Shown: positions 42,990 through 51,682 of the stretch, piece by piece | How the letters are laid out: every line of letters begins with the position of its first letter | How positions within the stretch are numbered: the stretch's first letter is position 1 | Assembly (NCBI RefSeq): GCF_006539185.1 | Contig: NZ_BJMN01000023.1 | Location: 1-64,000 of the forward strand | Source: Streptomyces gardneri | GTDB taxonomy: Bacteria > Actinomycetota > Actinomycetes > Streptomycetales > Streptomycetaceae | Length of the DNA stretch: 64,000 bases | Reading direction: 5' to 3' | Position numbers and translations under genes: made by a program | Notes under the pieces: generated by a model | Seen by the model: only the letters and a program-made list of their open reading frames with translations | What the model was told of the DNA's origin: nothing | Databases searched by the model: none

Positions 42990-43290
42990 CGCCGGCCGGG
43001 GCGGGCGGTCTTTCATGGCCCGTCCCGGCTCCGACGGCCCTCGCGGCCCGCTCACATCGACCGTCCGGTCCGGCACCCCGCCGAACGGCTGAAACAGGAC
43101 CTGAGCGGCTCGCACAGGAGCGCTCGACGCCGCCGTCCACGGAAGGTGGATCTTAGGGTCGGATACGGCGGCGCTCCGGCCGGGCTCAGAGGCCCTGCGG
43201 AGCGTGCTTCTTGCGCGGCAGGGCCCGGCCCCTCTTGCTTCGTACGTGTTGTCGCCGGAGAAGGTCCGCTGAGCACGTGGGCCGACCGGG
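42990..43290. other. 301-bp intergenic stretch, nothing recognised
   Basis: It lies between two convergent genes. No hairpin of note and no convincing gene. A weak resemblance to the start of a sugar aminotransferase was considered and not accepted. Confidence 0.5.
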
Positions 43291-43860
43291 TCACGCCTCG
43301 GCTGCCTGGAGGAGGTCAGCGAAGGTGGTGCACGCCACCGGCTCACCGAGGGCCGTCATCGTCCAGGCGCCGCCGGCTCGGGTCACCTCCGCCATGATCA
43401 GCGCCGTGTGGGGCCCATGGGCGGGAAGGACGTACCGGGCCAGCTCGTGGCCCAGGCTCTCGTCGACAATCCGGCAGTGCGCGCTCTGCACAGTCTCGAA
43501 GGTGCTGCCGTCGAAGGAACTGACGGCGAACACGACGCGGTCCGCGTAGGGGGGCAGCCGGGACAGACGGGCGACGAACGACTCGTTGTCCCCCTCGCCC
43601 GCGATGTTCTCCGCCACCGGGCCGGCGATGTGCTCGATGGACGCGTCCGGGTGGGTGGGGTTCTCGGCGAACAGAGCGTCGAGGAACCGGCCGCGGCCGT
43701 ACAGCAGGGCGAAGGTGCCCAGGCGGCCGAGCCGGAAAAGCCCGGGCGAACCGGAGCACGGAGCGGACTGCCAGCCGATACCCATCCGCATCAGGTTGAG
43801 GGGGCAACCGTCCGCCCTGTTCAGCGGGACCCGCTGGTCCTTGGCCATGGGTATGGGCAT
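43291..43860 (-). CDS. TerD-family protein (divergent)
   Basis: A 189-residue protein starting at the ATG at 43860 (GGAG eight bases upstream). MAKDQRVPLNRADGCPLNLM and MGIGWQSAP match the first strands of TerD proteins. AVSSFDGSTFETVQSAHCRI, then LARYVLP and WTMTALGEPV match the last part. TerD proteins bind Ca2+ and take part in tellurite or stress resistance. In this divergent clade the usual GDNLTG/GDDE calcium loop is represented only by NIAGEGDNESF. It lies 180 bp downstream of an ABC exporter gene on the same strand. Confidence 0.82.
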   Translation of the reverse strand: MPIPMAKDQRVPLNRADGCPLNLMRMGIGWQSAPCSGSPGLFRLGRLGTFALLYGRGRFLDALFAENPTHPDASIEHIAGPVAENIAGEGDNESFVARLSRLPPYADRVVFAVSSFDGSTFETVQSAHCRIVDESLGHELARYVLPAHGPHTALIMAEVTRAGGAWTMTALGEPVACTTFADLLQAAEA

Positions 43861-43991
43861 GGGGACTCCAGGTGAGGTGGCGGACAGAGCGTGCAGGAGC
43901 GAACCGCCTGGTGACGGGGCGCCATCCTCAGCCTCACGCGCCGTCCGGTGCGCCGGTACCCGACGGCTGTCCGGCGCCACTCCGCCACCCA

Positions 43992-44028
43992 GCAGGGCTG
44001 CCCCGCCGCATGGCGGGGGCAGCCCTGC
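43992..44028 (-). terminator. Strong stem-loop after the ABC exporter gene
   Basis: GCAGGGCTGCCCC (from 43992) pairs with GGGGCAGCCCTGC (ending 44028) around a short G/C-rich loop. It sits 12 bp after the exporter stop (minus strand) and before the TerD promoter. Confidence 0.8.
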
Positions 44029-44040
44029 GGAGCACTCCAC

Positions 44041-45828
44041 TCACACGGCGGGACGCTCGGCCGGGACCAGGAGCTGGGTCGCTGCCAGCTGTGCGTACAG
44101 CTCGTCCCTATCCACCAGTTCCCTATGGGTGCCGATCGCACGGACCGTGCCGGCGTCCATGACGACGATGCGGTCCGCGTCCGTCACCGTGGACAAGCGG
44201 TGCGCCACCACCAGGACGGTGGTCTCGCGTGCCGTCTCGGCGATGACGTCCCGCAGCGCCAGCTCGTTGACCGCGTCGAGCTGTGAGGTCGCCTCGTCCA
44301 GGAGCAGCAGCCGGGGCCTGCGCAGCAGCGCGCGGGCGATCGCGACGCGCTGGCGCTCACCGCCGGAAATCTTCGAGCCGCGATGTCCGACCAGGGTGTC
44401 CAGGCCGTGCGGGAGACGCTCGACGAGCGTGTCGAGCCTGGTCCTGGCGAGGACGGCGCGGATGTCGCCGTCCGTCGAGCCGGGCGCGCTGAAGACCAGG
44501 TTCTCCCGCAGCGTGCCGGCCAGGACCGGCGCGTCCTGCTCCACGTACCCGATGACGGACCGCAGTTCGGACAGCGGCCACTGCCGGATGTCCGTACCGT
44601 CGACCAGGATGCGCCCGCCGGTCGTCTCGTAGAACCGCTCGATGAGCGAGAAGACCGTCGACTTACCCGCACCCGAAGGCCCGACGAAGGCCGTCATCCC
44701 GGCGCCCGGCACCGCGAAGTCCACCTGCTGGTGGATGTACGGCAGCCCGGGCGCGTAGCGGAAGGACACGTCCTCGAAGCGGATCGACGCCGGACGCACC
44801 TCGGTCCGCACCGGCTTGTACGTGGCCGGCGGCTCCGCAGCCAGACGGTCCACTTCCTTGATCCGGGAGATCGCGGCCGCGCCCTCCTGATACGCGGAGG
44901 CGGCCTCGACCAGCTTGTACACCGGCTCCATCAGGTAGAACAGGTACAGCAGGAAGGCGATCAGCGTAGAGACGGGGATGTCCCCGGACGCCACCCGCGC
45001 CCCGCCCACCGCGAGCACCGCGAGGAACGCCGACTCGACGGCGAGGTTGTCCGCCGTTCCCAGCACGGCCTCCCACTTCGCGCCGCGTACGCCGTGACGC
45101 CACGCTCGCCGGGCCGACGCCTCGACGCGGGCGGTCTCCCGCTCCTCGGCGCCGGACGCCTTCACCGTGCGGAACGCGCCGAAGACCCGCTCCAGGCTGG
45201 TGGACATCTCCCCGACGGCGGCCTGGGAGCGCTCGGCAGCCTGCCCGATCTTCGGCATCACCAAGGCGGCGCCCGCCCCGACGACCGCGACCACGACGAG
45301 GGTGACGCCGAGCAGGACGGCGTCCAGGAACGCCATCACCACGACCGCCGCGATCAGCGTCAGCGCCCCGGTCGCGGCGTTGACCACCGCCTGGGTGCTG
45401 ACGGCCCGCAGCAGCGTGGTGTCGGAAGTGACCCGGGACATCAGATCGCCCGGCTGCATCCGGTCCACCGCCGTCAGCCGCAGCCGCAGCAGCCGGCCGA
45501 TCAGGCCGCGGCGAGCGGCCAGGACCACGGACTCCGCCGTCCGCTCCAACACATAGGCGCCAAACGCCTCGGCCACCGTGCTCAGCAGCACCAGCACGGT
45601 CAGCGCCAGCAGGATGGTGGCGAGCGTGCCACCGGACGAGAGCCGGTCGACGAGCGCCTTCGTGGCCAGCGGCTGCAGCAGCCCGCCGGCGGCGCCCACC
45701 AGCGCCAGCAGCAGACCGAGTACGACGGCCCACTGGTGCGGGCGAACGTACCCGTACAGCGCCTTGAGCGTCTCGCGGACGCGCAGGGACTCGGCACCCG
45801 TCGCCTCGGGGGCGGATACGGTGTTCAC
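44041..45828 (-). CDS. ABC exporter, fused membrane and ATPase domains
   Basis: A 595-residue half-transporter of the MsbA/LmrA type. Six helices in residues about 30-310 are followed by a nucleotide-binding domain. Walker A is GPSGAGKST, the Q-loop GYVEQDAP, the signature SGGERQRVAIARALL, Walker B LLLLDEATSQLD and the H-loop VVAHRLSTV. It would work as a homodimer exporting lipids, drugs or peptides. I chose the GTG at 45828 because GAAAGGAA precedes it; the frame runs 68 codons further up without a good start. The substrate is unknown. Confidence 0.93.
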   Translation of the reverse strand: MNTVSAPEATGAESLRVRETLKALYGYVRPHQWAVVLGLLLALVGAAGGLLQPLATKALVDRLSSGGTLATILLALTVLVLLSTVAEAFGAYVLERTAESVVLAARRGLIGRLLRLRLTAVDRMQPGDLMSRVTSDTTLLRAVSTQAVVNAATGALTLIAAVVVMAFLDAVLLGVTLVVVAVVGAGAALVMPKIGQAAERSQAAVGEMSTSLERVFGAFRTVKASGAEERETARVEASARRAWRHGVRGAKWEAVLGTADNLAVESAFLAVLAVGGARVASGDIPVSTLIAFLLYLFYLMEPVYKLVEAASAYQEGAAAISRIKEVDRLAAEPPATYKPVRTEVRPASIRFEDVSFRYAPGLPYIHQQVDFAVPGAGMTAFVGPSGAGKSTVFSLIERFYETTGGRILVDGTDIRQWPLSELRSVIGYVEQDAPVLAGTLRENLVFSAPGSTDGDIRAVLARTRLDTLVERLPHGLDTLVGHRGSKISGGERQRVAIARALLRRPRLLLLDEATSQLDAVNELALRDVIAETARETTVLVVAHRLSTVTDADRIVVMDAGTVRAIGTHRELVDRDELYAQLAATQLLVPAERPAV

Positions 45829-46243
45829 AGGGTTCCTTTCCTCCGTAGTCAGCCGCGTACCTCGCCAGCGATGTGCGGCATCGGCCCGCACGAGGGCCGA
45901 CGGGCGGGGTCGGGCTCCTTCTCGTGCGTGCGGTGTGTCATGCCACCAGCCTGGAAGCCCGGGCGCTCCGTCGACCATCCGGCGATCGTCGGGTACACCC
46001 CCGCCAAGTGGCTGGAGCCGCCTGCACCCCATGTGACCAGAGCGACCAAATCCGGTGAAGGAGGTGGCGAGGACGACTGGACGGGCGCCGGGGCCTTACG
46101 CAGCGGAGGCCGCACGCAAGCCCTGAGGAGACAGCAGAAAACCGCCCTCCGACCGAGATGTGGCACCGGTCAGGAGAGCGGCTTTCCGTTATTGACAGCG
46201 CGTCAGCTCGTGCGTCGGACGCGCGTCTGCTCCGGTGTCGGGG
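45829..46243. other. 415-bp intergenic stretch
   Basis: It contains the ABC exporter promoter region and, near its right end, the GH74 terminator. No gene is recognised on either strand. Confidence 0.5.
46138..46184 (-). terminator. Rho-independent-type terminator of the GH10/GH74 operon
   Basis: On the minus strand, CCGCTCTCCTGACCG (46167-46181) pairs with 46142-46155 with one mismatch and one bulge. TTTT (46138-46141) follows the stem. It begins about 60 bp past the GH74 stop and is the only classic terminator with a T-run in this part of the window. Confidence 0.75.
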
Positions 46244-48868
46244 TCAGGACGGGTCGCCGTACTGGAGTCCGCGTCCGTTGGTACCGACATACACGCGGCC
46301 GTAGGTGTCCGGGTCGCCGGTGATGACGCCGACGCCTCCAATGGCGCCCCACTGGTGGGCGTCATCGTTGACGCGGAGCCAGGTGGCGCCCTTGTCCGTG
46401 GAGCGGAAGACGCCGGTGACGTCCTTGACGGTGCCGATCAGGTAGAGGGCCTGGTAGGAGGCGCCGGGTGCGGCCTTGCCGAAGCCGAGGGCGGAGGCGG
46501 ACTTCGCCGTGGTGAGCGCGGTGAAGGTGCGGCCGCCGTCGGTGGAGTGCAGCAGCCCCTGGCCGCCGCCGGCGATCCACAGGTCCCCGGCGACGCCGGG
46601 GACGGCAGTGAGCGGGCCGGCGGGCAGGCCGGTCGCCCGGGCGGTGAAGGTCGCCCCGCCGTCGGTGCTGGCGTGCAGCGTGCCGCCGGACAGCGAGTAG
46701 AACGTCCTGGCCGAGGAGCGGTCGGCGACGACGACGGCGTAGGTGCCCAGTCCGGCGACCTTCGACCAGCTCGCACCCTTGTCGGTCGACCGGTACGGGA
46801 CCTGGCCGGCCTGGGTCCAGACGATGGTCGAGCCGTCGGCCGCGAGCGCGACGCGGCCGTCCTGGGCACCGGCCACCGGCTCGGCCCTGAAGCCGTTCCA
46901 GCTGATGCCTCCGTCGGTGGAGTAGGCGCCGTCCTGCGCGCCGCCGTGGCCGACGCGGACCATCATCGAGGGCGTGGACTGGGCGAAGTCGATGTCCGTG
47001 CTGTTGGTCATCATCGGGTTGTCCAGCCGCCCGGCCGGGACCTTGTTCAGGTCGTCGTGGCGGAAGCCGCCCTGGTCGCCCATGGCGGTGACGACAGCGG
47101 CACCGCCGGGCGGGGCGATCGCGTCCATCAGCGCGGTCTCCTCAAGGCCGCGCGCGCCCGCGGTCCAGTGGCTGGTGCCGCCGCTGTCGGTGGCGTTGGC
47201 GTCCTTGCTGCGCCAGATGCCGTTGCCGGTGCCGTACATCACGTGCCCGGAGTCGAAGGGGTCGATGGCCAGGGCGGTCATCCAGTGCCCGGTGTGGGTG
47301 CCGACGTAGGGAGCGGCGGAGGCGTTCCGTACCGACTTGTCCGCCAGCGCCTTCCAGGTCGTGCCGCCGTCGGTGGTGCGGTAGATCTCGTCCTCGGGCC
47401 ACCAGCGGTCGAGGGTGGTGACCATCACCGTGGACGGCTGGCGCGGGTCGACGGCCAGGCCGGAGAACCCGTAGCCGCCCTGGGACGGGGAGACGTTCTT
47501 CCACGTTCCGCCGGCCGGTGCGTACTTCCAGACCGAGCCCGCCGTCACGCCGTTGGGTCCGAGGGCGTTGGTGTACGTCAGGTACAGCGAGCCGTCACCG
47601 GAGAGCACGCCGTGCTGCGGCAACTGGCCCGTGGGCTGGCCGGGGACGGCCTGCCAGGTGCTGCCGCCGTCGGTGGAGCGGTAGAGGGAGGTGGACCTGT
47701 CGGCGACGCCGACGTAGATCGTCCTGCTGCCGGCCGGGCCGTACGTCACGAAGGAGATGCCCGCACCACTGCCCGCACCGTCCTTGACGGGGAATGAGGA
47801 GACCTGCCGCCACGTCGCACCGCTGTCGGTGCTGCGCCACAGGCCGTTCTTGCGGGTGCCAAGGAGCAGGGTGCGGTTGTCGGCGGGGTCGATCACGAGC
47901 CGTTCGCCCGCCCCGCGGCCGTCCTCGTTGCCGCCGGCCTTGAACGGCAGGTCGGTGCGCTTGAAGGTGCGGCCACGGTCGGTGCTGCGCAGGATCGCGC
48001 CGTTGCCGGCCCACTCGTTGGTGTAGGTGCCGGCCGCGAGGTAGAGCCGGTCGGGGTCGACCGGGTCGGTGGCCACCGAATCGATGCCCAGCAGGTTCCA
48101 GTCCTTCTCGCCGAGCCAGTCGGTCAGCGGGATCCACTGCTCGGCCGCGGAGTCCCAGCGGTAGGCGCCGCCCATGTCGGTACGCGCGTACAGCAGACCC
48201 TTCTCCCGTGGGTTGAACACCAGCCCGGTGACGTAACCGCCGCCGACGACCTGGGCGTTCTTCCACGCGTACGGTCCGGTCCCGGTGGCCTGGGTCTCGG
48301 ACGTCTTCACCAGCTTCCACTGCTGGTTGGTGCTGCCATGGCCTCCGTACTGGATGACCGCCGCGCCGTCGGCCGTGGAGCCTCCGGAGACGTCCAGGAC
48401 CTGGCCGCTCCTGCGGGAGGTGAAGGTGACGGCGTCGGAACCGCTCGCCTCGTCGATCCGCCACTCCTGGGAGGTGGAGGAGCTGTCGGTCTGCTGCTCG
48501 GCGGCAGCTGCCTGGGCGGTCGAGCCGCCCGCTATGCCCAGCACCTTGCCGCTGTTGCGGTTCACCAGCTCGTAGTAGCCGTCCCCGGCGGGGCGCAGTC
48601 TCCACTGCTGGTTGGCGGTGTTCTGGTCGGTCCACTGCTGGATGCGGGTGCCGTCGGCGGTGGAGAAGGCGTTGACGTCCAGCACCTTGCCGCTGCGCAC
48701 GGAGACCAGCTTGTAGTAGGCATTGCCGTCGACCGTCGCGGCCTGCGAGTCGTCCTGCACGAACAGGAGGTACGGCACGACGGTGGCGGGCACTCCGAGC
48801 AGCAGAGCGGTGACGGTCCTGCGACGGCGGTGACGCCCGCGGCGCCCGCCGTTCGTGGGGTTGTTCAT
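46244..48868 (-). CDS. GH74 xyloglucanase with N-terminal ricin-type lectin domain
   Basis: An 874-residue secreted enzyme that cuts the beta-1,4-glucan backbone of xyloglucan. A basic signal peptide (RRRRTVTALLLG...) is followed by a beta-trefoil of the RICIN_2 type (about residues 45-188, with repeats such as YYKLVSVRSGKVLDV and NQQWKL), then a two-propeller GH74 domain with many STDGG/W Asp-box-like repeats. The two catalytic aspartates are visible in ARTDMGGAYRW (Asp231) and TAMGDQGGFRHDDL (about residue 598). AAGGAGAAAC precedes the ATG at 48868. It follows the xylanase gene by 39 bp, so both are one operon. Confidence 0.94.
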   Translation of the reverse strand: MNNPTNGGRRGRHRRRRTVTALLLGVPATVVPYLLFVQDDSQAATVDGNAYYKLVSVRSGKVLDVNAFSTADGTRIQQWTDQNTANQQWRLRPAGDGYYELVNRNSGKVLGIAGGSTAQAAAAEQQTDSSSTSQEWRIDEASGSDAVTFTSRRSGQVLDVSGGSTADGAAVIQYGGHGSTNQQWKLVKTSETQATGTGPYAWKNAQVVGGGYVTGLVFNPREKGLLYARTDMGGAYRWDSAAEQWIPLTDWLGEKDWNLLGIDSVATDPVDPDRLYLAAGTYTNEWAGNGAILRSTDRGRTFKRTDLPFKAGGNEDGRGAGERLVIDPADNRTLLLGTRKNGLWRSTDSGATWRQVSSFPVKDGAGSGAGISFVTYGPAGSRTIYVGVADRSTSLYRSTDGGSTWQAVPGQPTGQLPQHGVLSGDGSLYLTYTNALGPNGVTAGSVWKYAPAGGTWKNVSPSQGGYGFSGLAVDPRQPSTVMVTTLDRWWPEDEIYRTTDGGTTWKALADKSVRNASAAPYVGTHTGHWMTALAIDPFDSGHVMYGTGNGIWRSKDANATDSGGTSHWTAGARGLEETALMDAIAPPGGAAVVTAMGDQGGFRHDDLNKVPAGRLDNPMMTNSTDIDFAQSTPSMMVRVGHGGAQDGAYSTDGGISWNGFRAEPVAGAQDGRVALAADGSTIVWTQAGQVPYRSTDKGASWSKVAGLGTYAVVVADRSSARTFYSLSGGTLHASTDGGATFTARATGLPAGPLTAVPGVAGDLWIAGGGQGLLHSTDGGRTFTALTTAKSASALGFGKAAPGASYQALYLIGTVKDVTGVFRSTDKGATWLRVNDDAHQWGAIGGVGVITGDPDTYGRVYVGTNGRGLQYGDPS

Positions 48869-48907
48869 GGGGGGTGTTTCTCCTTGTGCAACCGTGGATC
48901 GGGCAGG

Positions 48908-51277
48908 TCAGCGCTGCAGGGTGAGGACACCCGGCCGGTAGGGCAGCTGGTCGTAGGGTCCGGCCGCGGTGGGGGACTTGCCCTGGTACAGGAACTGCAG
49001 GTTGCAGGGGTCGATGGTCATGGTCTGGTCGGGGTTGGTACGGATCAGGTCGCCGTGGCTGATGTCGTCGGTCCAGGTGGCACCGCTGTTGGCCTTGCCC
49101 GCGAAGGGGTTGCTTTCGCTGCCGGCCTGCGGGGTCCACGCACCGCTCAGGCTGGAGGCCGTGAACGAGCGGAAGTAGCGCCGCTCGTTCGCACCCCGAG
49201 CCTCGACGATCATGAGGTACTGGTTCTGGCCCTGGACCTTGTAGACCTGCGGCGCTTCGAAGAGGTTCTTCGCCGTGTCGCTCATGACCGTCGTGTACGA
49301 CGACCCGAAGTTGCCCGGGAAGTTCCCGATCGGCATGCTCGCCCGGTAGATCTTGCCGTTGTCACCGGCGAAGAACAGGTACATGTTCCGGTCGTCGCCG
49401 ATCAGGGTCTGGTCGATCGGGCCGGTGCCGGATTCGGTGCGGGGGATGCTGCCGGTGAACAGTGGCTGCGGCGCGGACCAGCCGTTGGGGTTGCTGGGGT
49501 CGCTCGACGTGCGGTAGCTGAAGGGCGAGGCACCCCACTGGTACGCGAGCACCCAGATCTTCTTGGGTGCGAAGTAGAACAGGGTGGGCGCCACCGCGTT
49601 CTGGTTCATCTTCGTCTGGCCGGCCGACGCCATGTCGGACCAGTTCGTGAAGGGGCGGAACGCCATCGAGCCGTACGAGGTTCCCGACGCGCTCGACGCG
49701 TAGACCAGGTGCTTGCCGTTGTGCATCACGTGGGTGAAGTCCTTCACCGCGGCCCATCCGTTCGACGGCTGGGCGAGGGCACCCGTCGAACGCCACTTGT
49801 ACGTCGTCGGGAGATCACACGTGCCGCTGCCCGTCCCGGACGGGGCGGTCCAGGTCCACTTCTGGTTGTCGACGGACGCGCAGGCGTACAGCTGGATCGT
49901 GGTGCCGTTCGCGGTGGCGGCGCCGACGGCGTCGAGGCACAGCCCGGACTGGACGCCGGTGATCGAGCCGTCGGTGTTGACGCTCCACTGCTGGTTGGCG
50001 CCGCCGTTGCAGTCCCAGACGATCACCGAGGTGCCGTTGGTGGTGCCCTTGCCCTTGGCGTCCAGGCACTTTTCGCCGTGCACCTTCAGCTGCTTGGCGG
50101 CGGTGTAGGTCCAGCGCTGGTTGGCCTGTCCGCTGCAGTCCCACAGTTGTGCCTGGGTGCCGTTGGCGGTGGCGGAGCCGGGGATGTCGACACAGCGGCC
50201 GGAGGCAACGCCCTTGATCTCCCCGGTACCGTCGGTCGGCTTGCCCGGAGTGGCACCGGAGCCGGAGTGGAGAGCGTTCATGACGGCGGTGTACGCGGGC
50301 TTGGGCTTGCCGCCGCTGTCGAACAGCAGCGGGCTTTCGCCGCTGCGCCAGGAGTCGCTGTCACGGACGCCCCACACCGTGATGCCGGTGCATCGGGGCA
50401 CGGACAGGCAGGTGTTGACCGTGTTCGCGTACTGGGTGGGTGATGCCTGGGCGATGTCCAGCTCGGTGATCTGGACGTCGACGCCCAGGGCGGCGAAGCC
50501 GGCCAAGGTGGTCTTGAAGCTCGCCGGCGGCCCACCCGCCCCGAAGTGGCTCTGGAACCCGACGCAGTCGATGGGCACGCCGCGGGACTTGAAGTCCTTG
50601 ACCATGCGGTAGACGCCCTGGGTCTTGGCGTCCGACCAGTTCTCGATGTTGTAGTCGTTGTAGCAGAGCTTGGCCGAGGAATCGGCCGCACGGGCAGTGC
50701 GGAACGCTTCCTCGATGAAGCCGTTGCCCAGCACCTGCTGGAAGACCGAGTCGCGGAGCCGGCCGCTGCCGCCGTCGGCGAACGCCTCATTGACCACGTC
50801 CCAGGCGTAGATCTTGCCCTTGTAGTGGGCCATCTGGGTGGTGATGTGATGGTTCATCACACCGCGCAGAGTGCTCGCGTCGCGGATGGCGCTGACCCAG
50901 GAGGGGAGCTGCGAGTGCCAGACCGTGGTGTGGCCGCGCAGCCGCTGGCCGCGGGCCAGGGCACGATCGACGATCCGGTCTGCGGGGCCGAAGTCGAAAC
51001 GGCCGCGGGACGGTTCGATGGCGTCCCACTTCATCTCGTTCTCCGGGGTGATCATGTTGAACTCCCGGTCCGCGATCGCGGTGTACGCGGAGTCGCCGAG
51101 CCTGCCGGCGGCCACAGCCGTGCCGAAGTACCTGCCCGAGGGGGCAGCCTGGGTGCCCAGGCCCGCAGCTCCGGCGGAGCTGGGGAGGAGCGTCACGACG
51201 CCGGCCACCAGCGCCGTGGCCGACAGTCCAATCGCCCATGTCCGGCGTCGCCGGCGGAGCCGGTGCAGGCCCTTCAT
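48908..51277 (-). CDS. Trifunctional GH10 xylanase - CBM13 - GH62 arabinofuranosidase
   Basis: A 789-residue secreted fusion. The signal peptide (KGLHRLRRRRRTWAIGLSA..., cleavage near SAGAA) is followed by GH10 (about 45-335) with acid/base Glu164 in DVVNEAF and nucleophile Glu272 in ITELDIA. CBM13 (about 353-478) has three trefoil repeats ending NQRW, NQQW and NQKW. GH62 (about 487-789) carries the Asp of VKDFT, the Asp of PIDQTLIGDD and the Glu of EAPQVYKV, which correspond to the family's catalytic residues. The enzyme can cut the xylan backbone and remove arabinose branches. GAGGAG precedes the ATG at 51277. GH74 follows 39 bp downstream. A 20-codon leader ORF overlaps the start. Confidence 0.94.
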   Translation of the reverse strand: MKGLHRLRRRRRTWAIGLSATALVAGVVTLLPSSAGAAGLGTQAAPSGRYFGTAVAAGRLGDSAYTAIADREFNMITPENEMKWDAIEPSRGRFDFGPADRIVDRALARGQRLRGHTTVWHSQLPSWVSAIRDASTLRGVMNHHITTQMAHYKGKIYAWDVVNEAFADGGSGRLRDSVFQQVLGNGFIEEAFRTARAADSSAKLCYNDYNIENWSDAKTQGVYRMVKDFKSRGVPIDCVGFQSHFGAGGPPASFKTTLAGFAALGVDVQITELDIAQASPTQYANTVNTCLSVPRCTGITVWGVRDSDSWRSGESPLLFDSGGKPKPAYTAVMNALHSGSGATPGKPTDGTGEIKGVASGRCVDIPGSATANGTQAQLWDCSGQANQRWTYTAAKQLKVHGEKCLDAKGKGTTNGTSVIVWDCNGGANQQWSVNTDGSITGVQSGLCLDAVGAATANGTTIQLYACASVDNQKWTWTAPSGTGSGTCDLPTTYKWRSTGALAQPSNGWAAVKDFTHVMHNGKHLVYASSASGTSYGSMAFRPFTNWSDMASAGQTKMNQNAVAPTLFYFAPKKIWVLAYQWGASPFSYRTSSDPSNPNGWSAPQPLFTGSIPRTESGTGPIDQTLIGDDRNMYLFFAGDNGKIYRASMPIGNFPGNFGSSYTTVMSDTAKNLFEAPQVYKVQGQNQYLMIVEARGANERRYFRSFTASSLSGAWTPQAGSESNPFAGKANSGATWTDDISHGDLIRTNPDQTMTIDPCNLQFLYQGKSPTAAGPYDQLPYRPGVLTLQR

Positions 51278-51336
51278 GATTCTCCTCGGGTGCCCTGCGT
51301 ACCGGTCGCCCGGAGTTCGTGGGTGTGTTGCGTCAT
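51274..51336 (-). CDS. 20-codon leader ORF overlapping the xylanase start
   Basis: An ATG at 51336 with GAAGAAGG eight to nine bases upstream opens a 20-codon frame (MTQHTHELRATG...) whose TGA overlaps the xylanase ATG as ATGA. The spacing fits translational coupling. No stalling motif is evident. It may simply deliver ribosomes to the xylanase start, or it may be chance. Confidence 0.4.
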   Translation of the reverse strand: MTQHTHELRATGTQGTRGES

Positions 51337-51682
51337 GGGAGGAACCTTCTTCAGGGGATACGTCAGTGGGGGACGTCAGGACCCAGCCGCGCCGGCACGT
51401 CATGACAGGCGGCGGGAAGGACACCCCTGAAGTGGAGGCTTCCGAACTCGCGGTCTCGTAACAGAAAAGTCGCGCCGCCCGCAGGATTGCCCAGTGATGC
51501 ATCTCGCAGGCAGAAAGCGTTATGCCGGACGCCGTGCCCTGGTCGCGCCCGTGGAAGAGGGGCGCCGCACCGATCCGCAGTGAACGCCGGTCACGGCGTG
51601 GGGCAGGAACCATGGAGGATCCGGCTGGAGGAGCACCAGCTGTGAATGTGCGACTCGGTCGGGATCGCCCGAGGAGCGGTGC

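Noticed and set aside
43020..43160. Weak similarity to the start of a sugar aminotransferase
   Set aside because: Only about 25 residues fit and they need a frame change; below what I can support.
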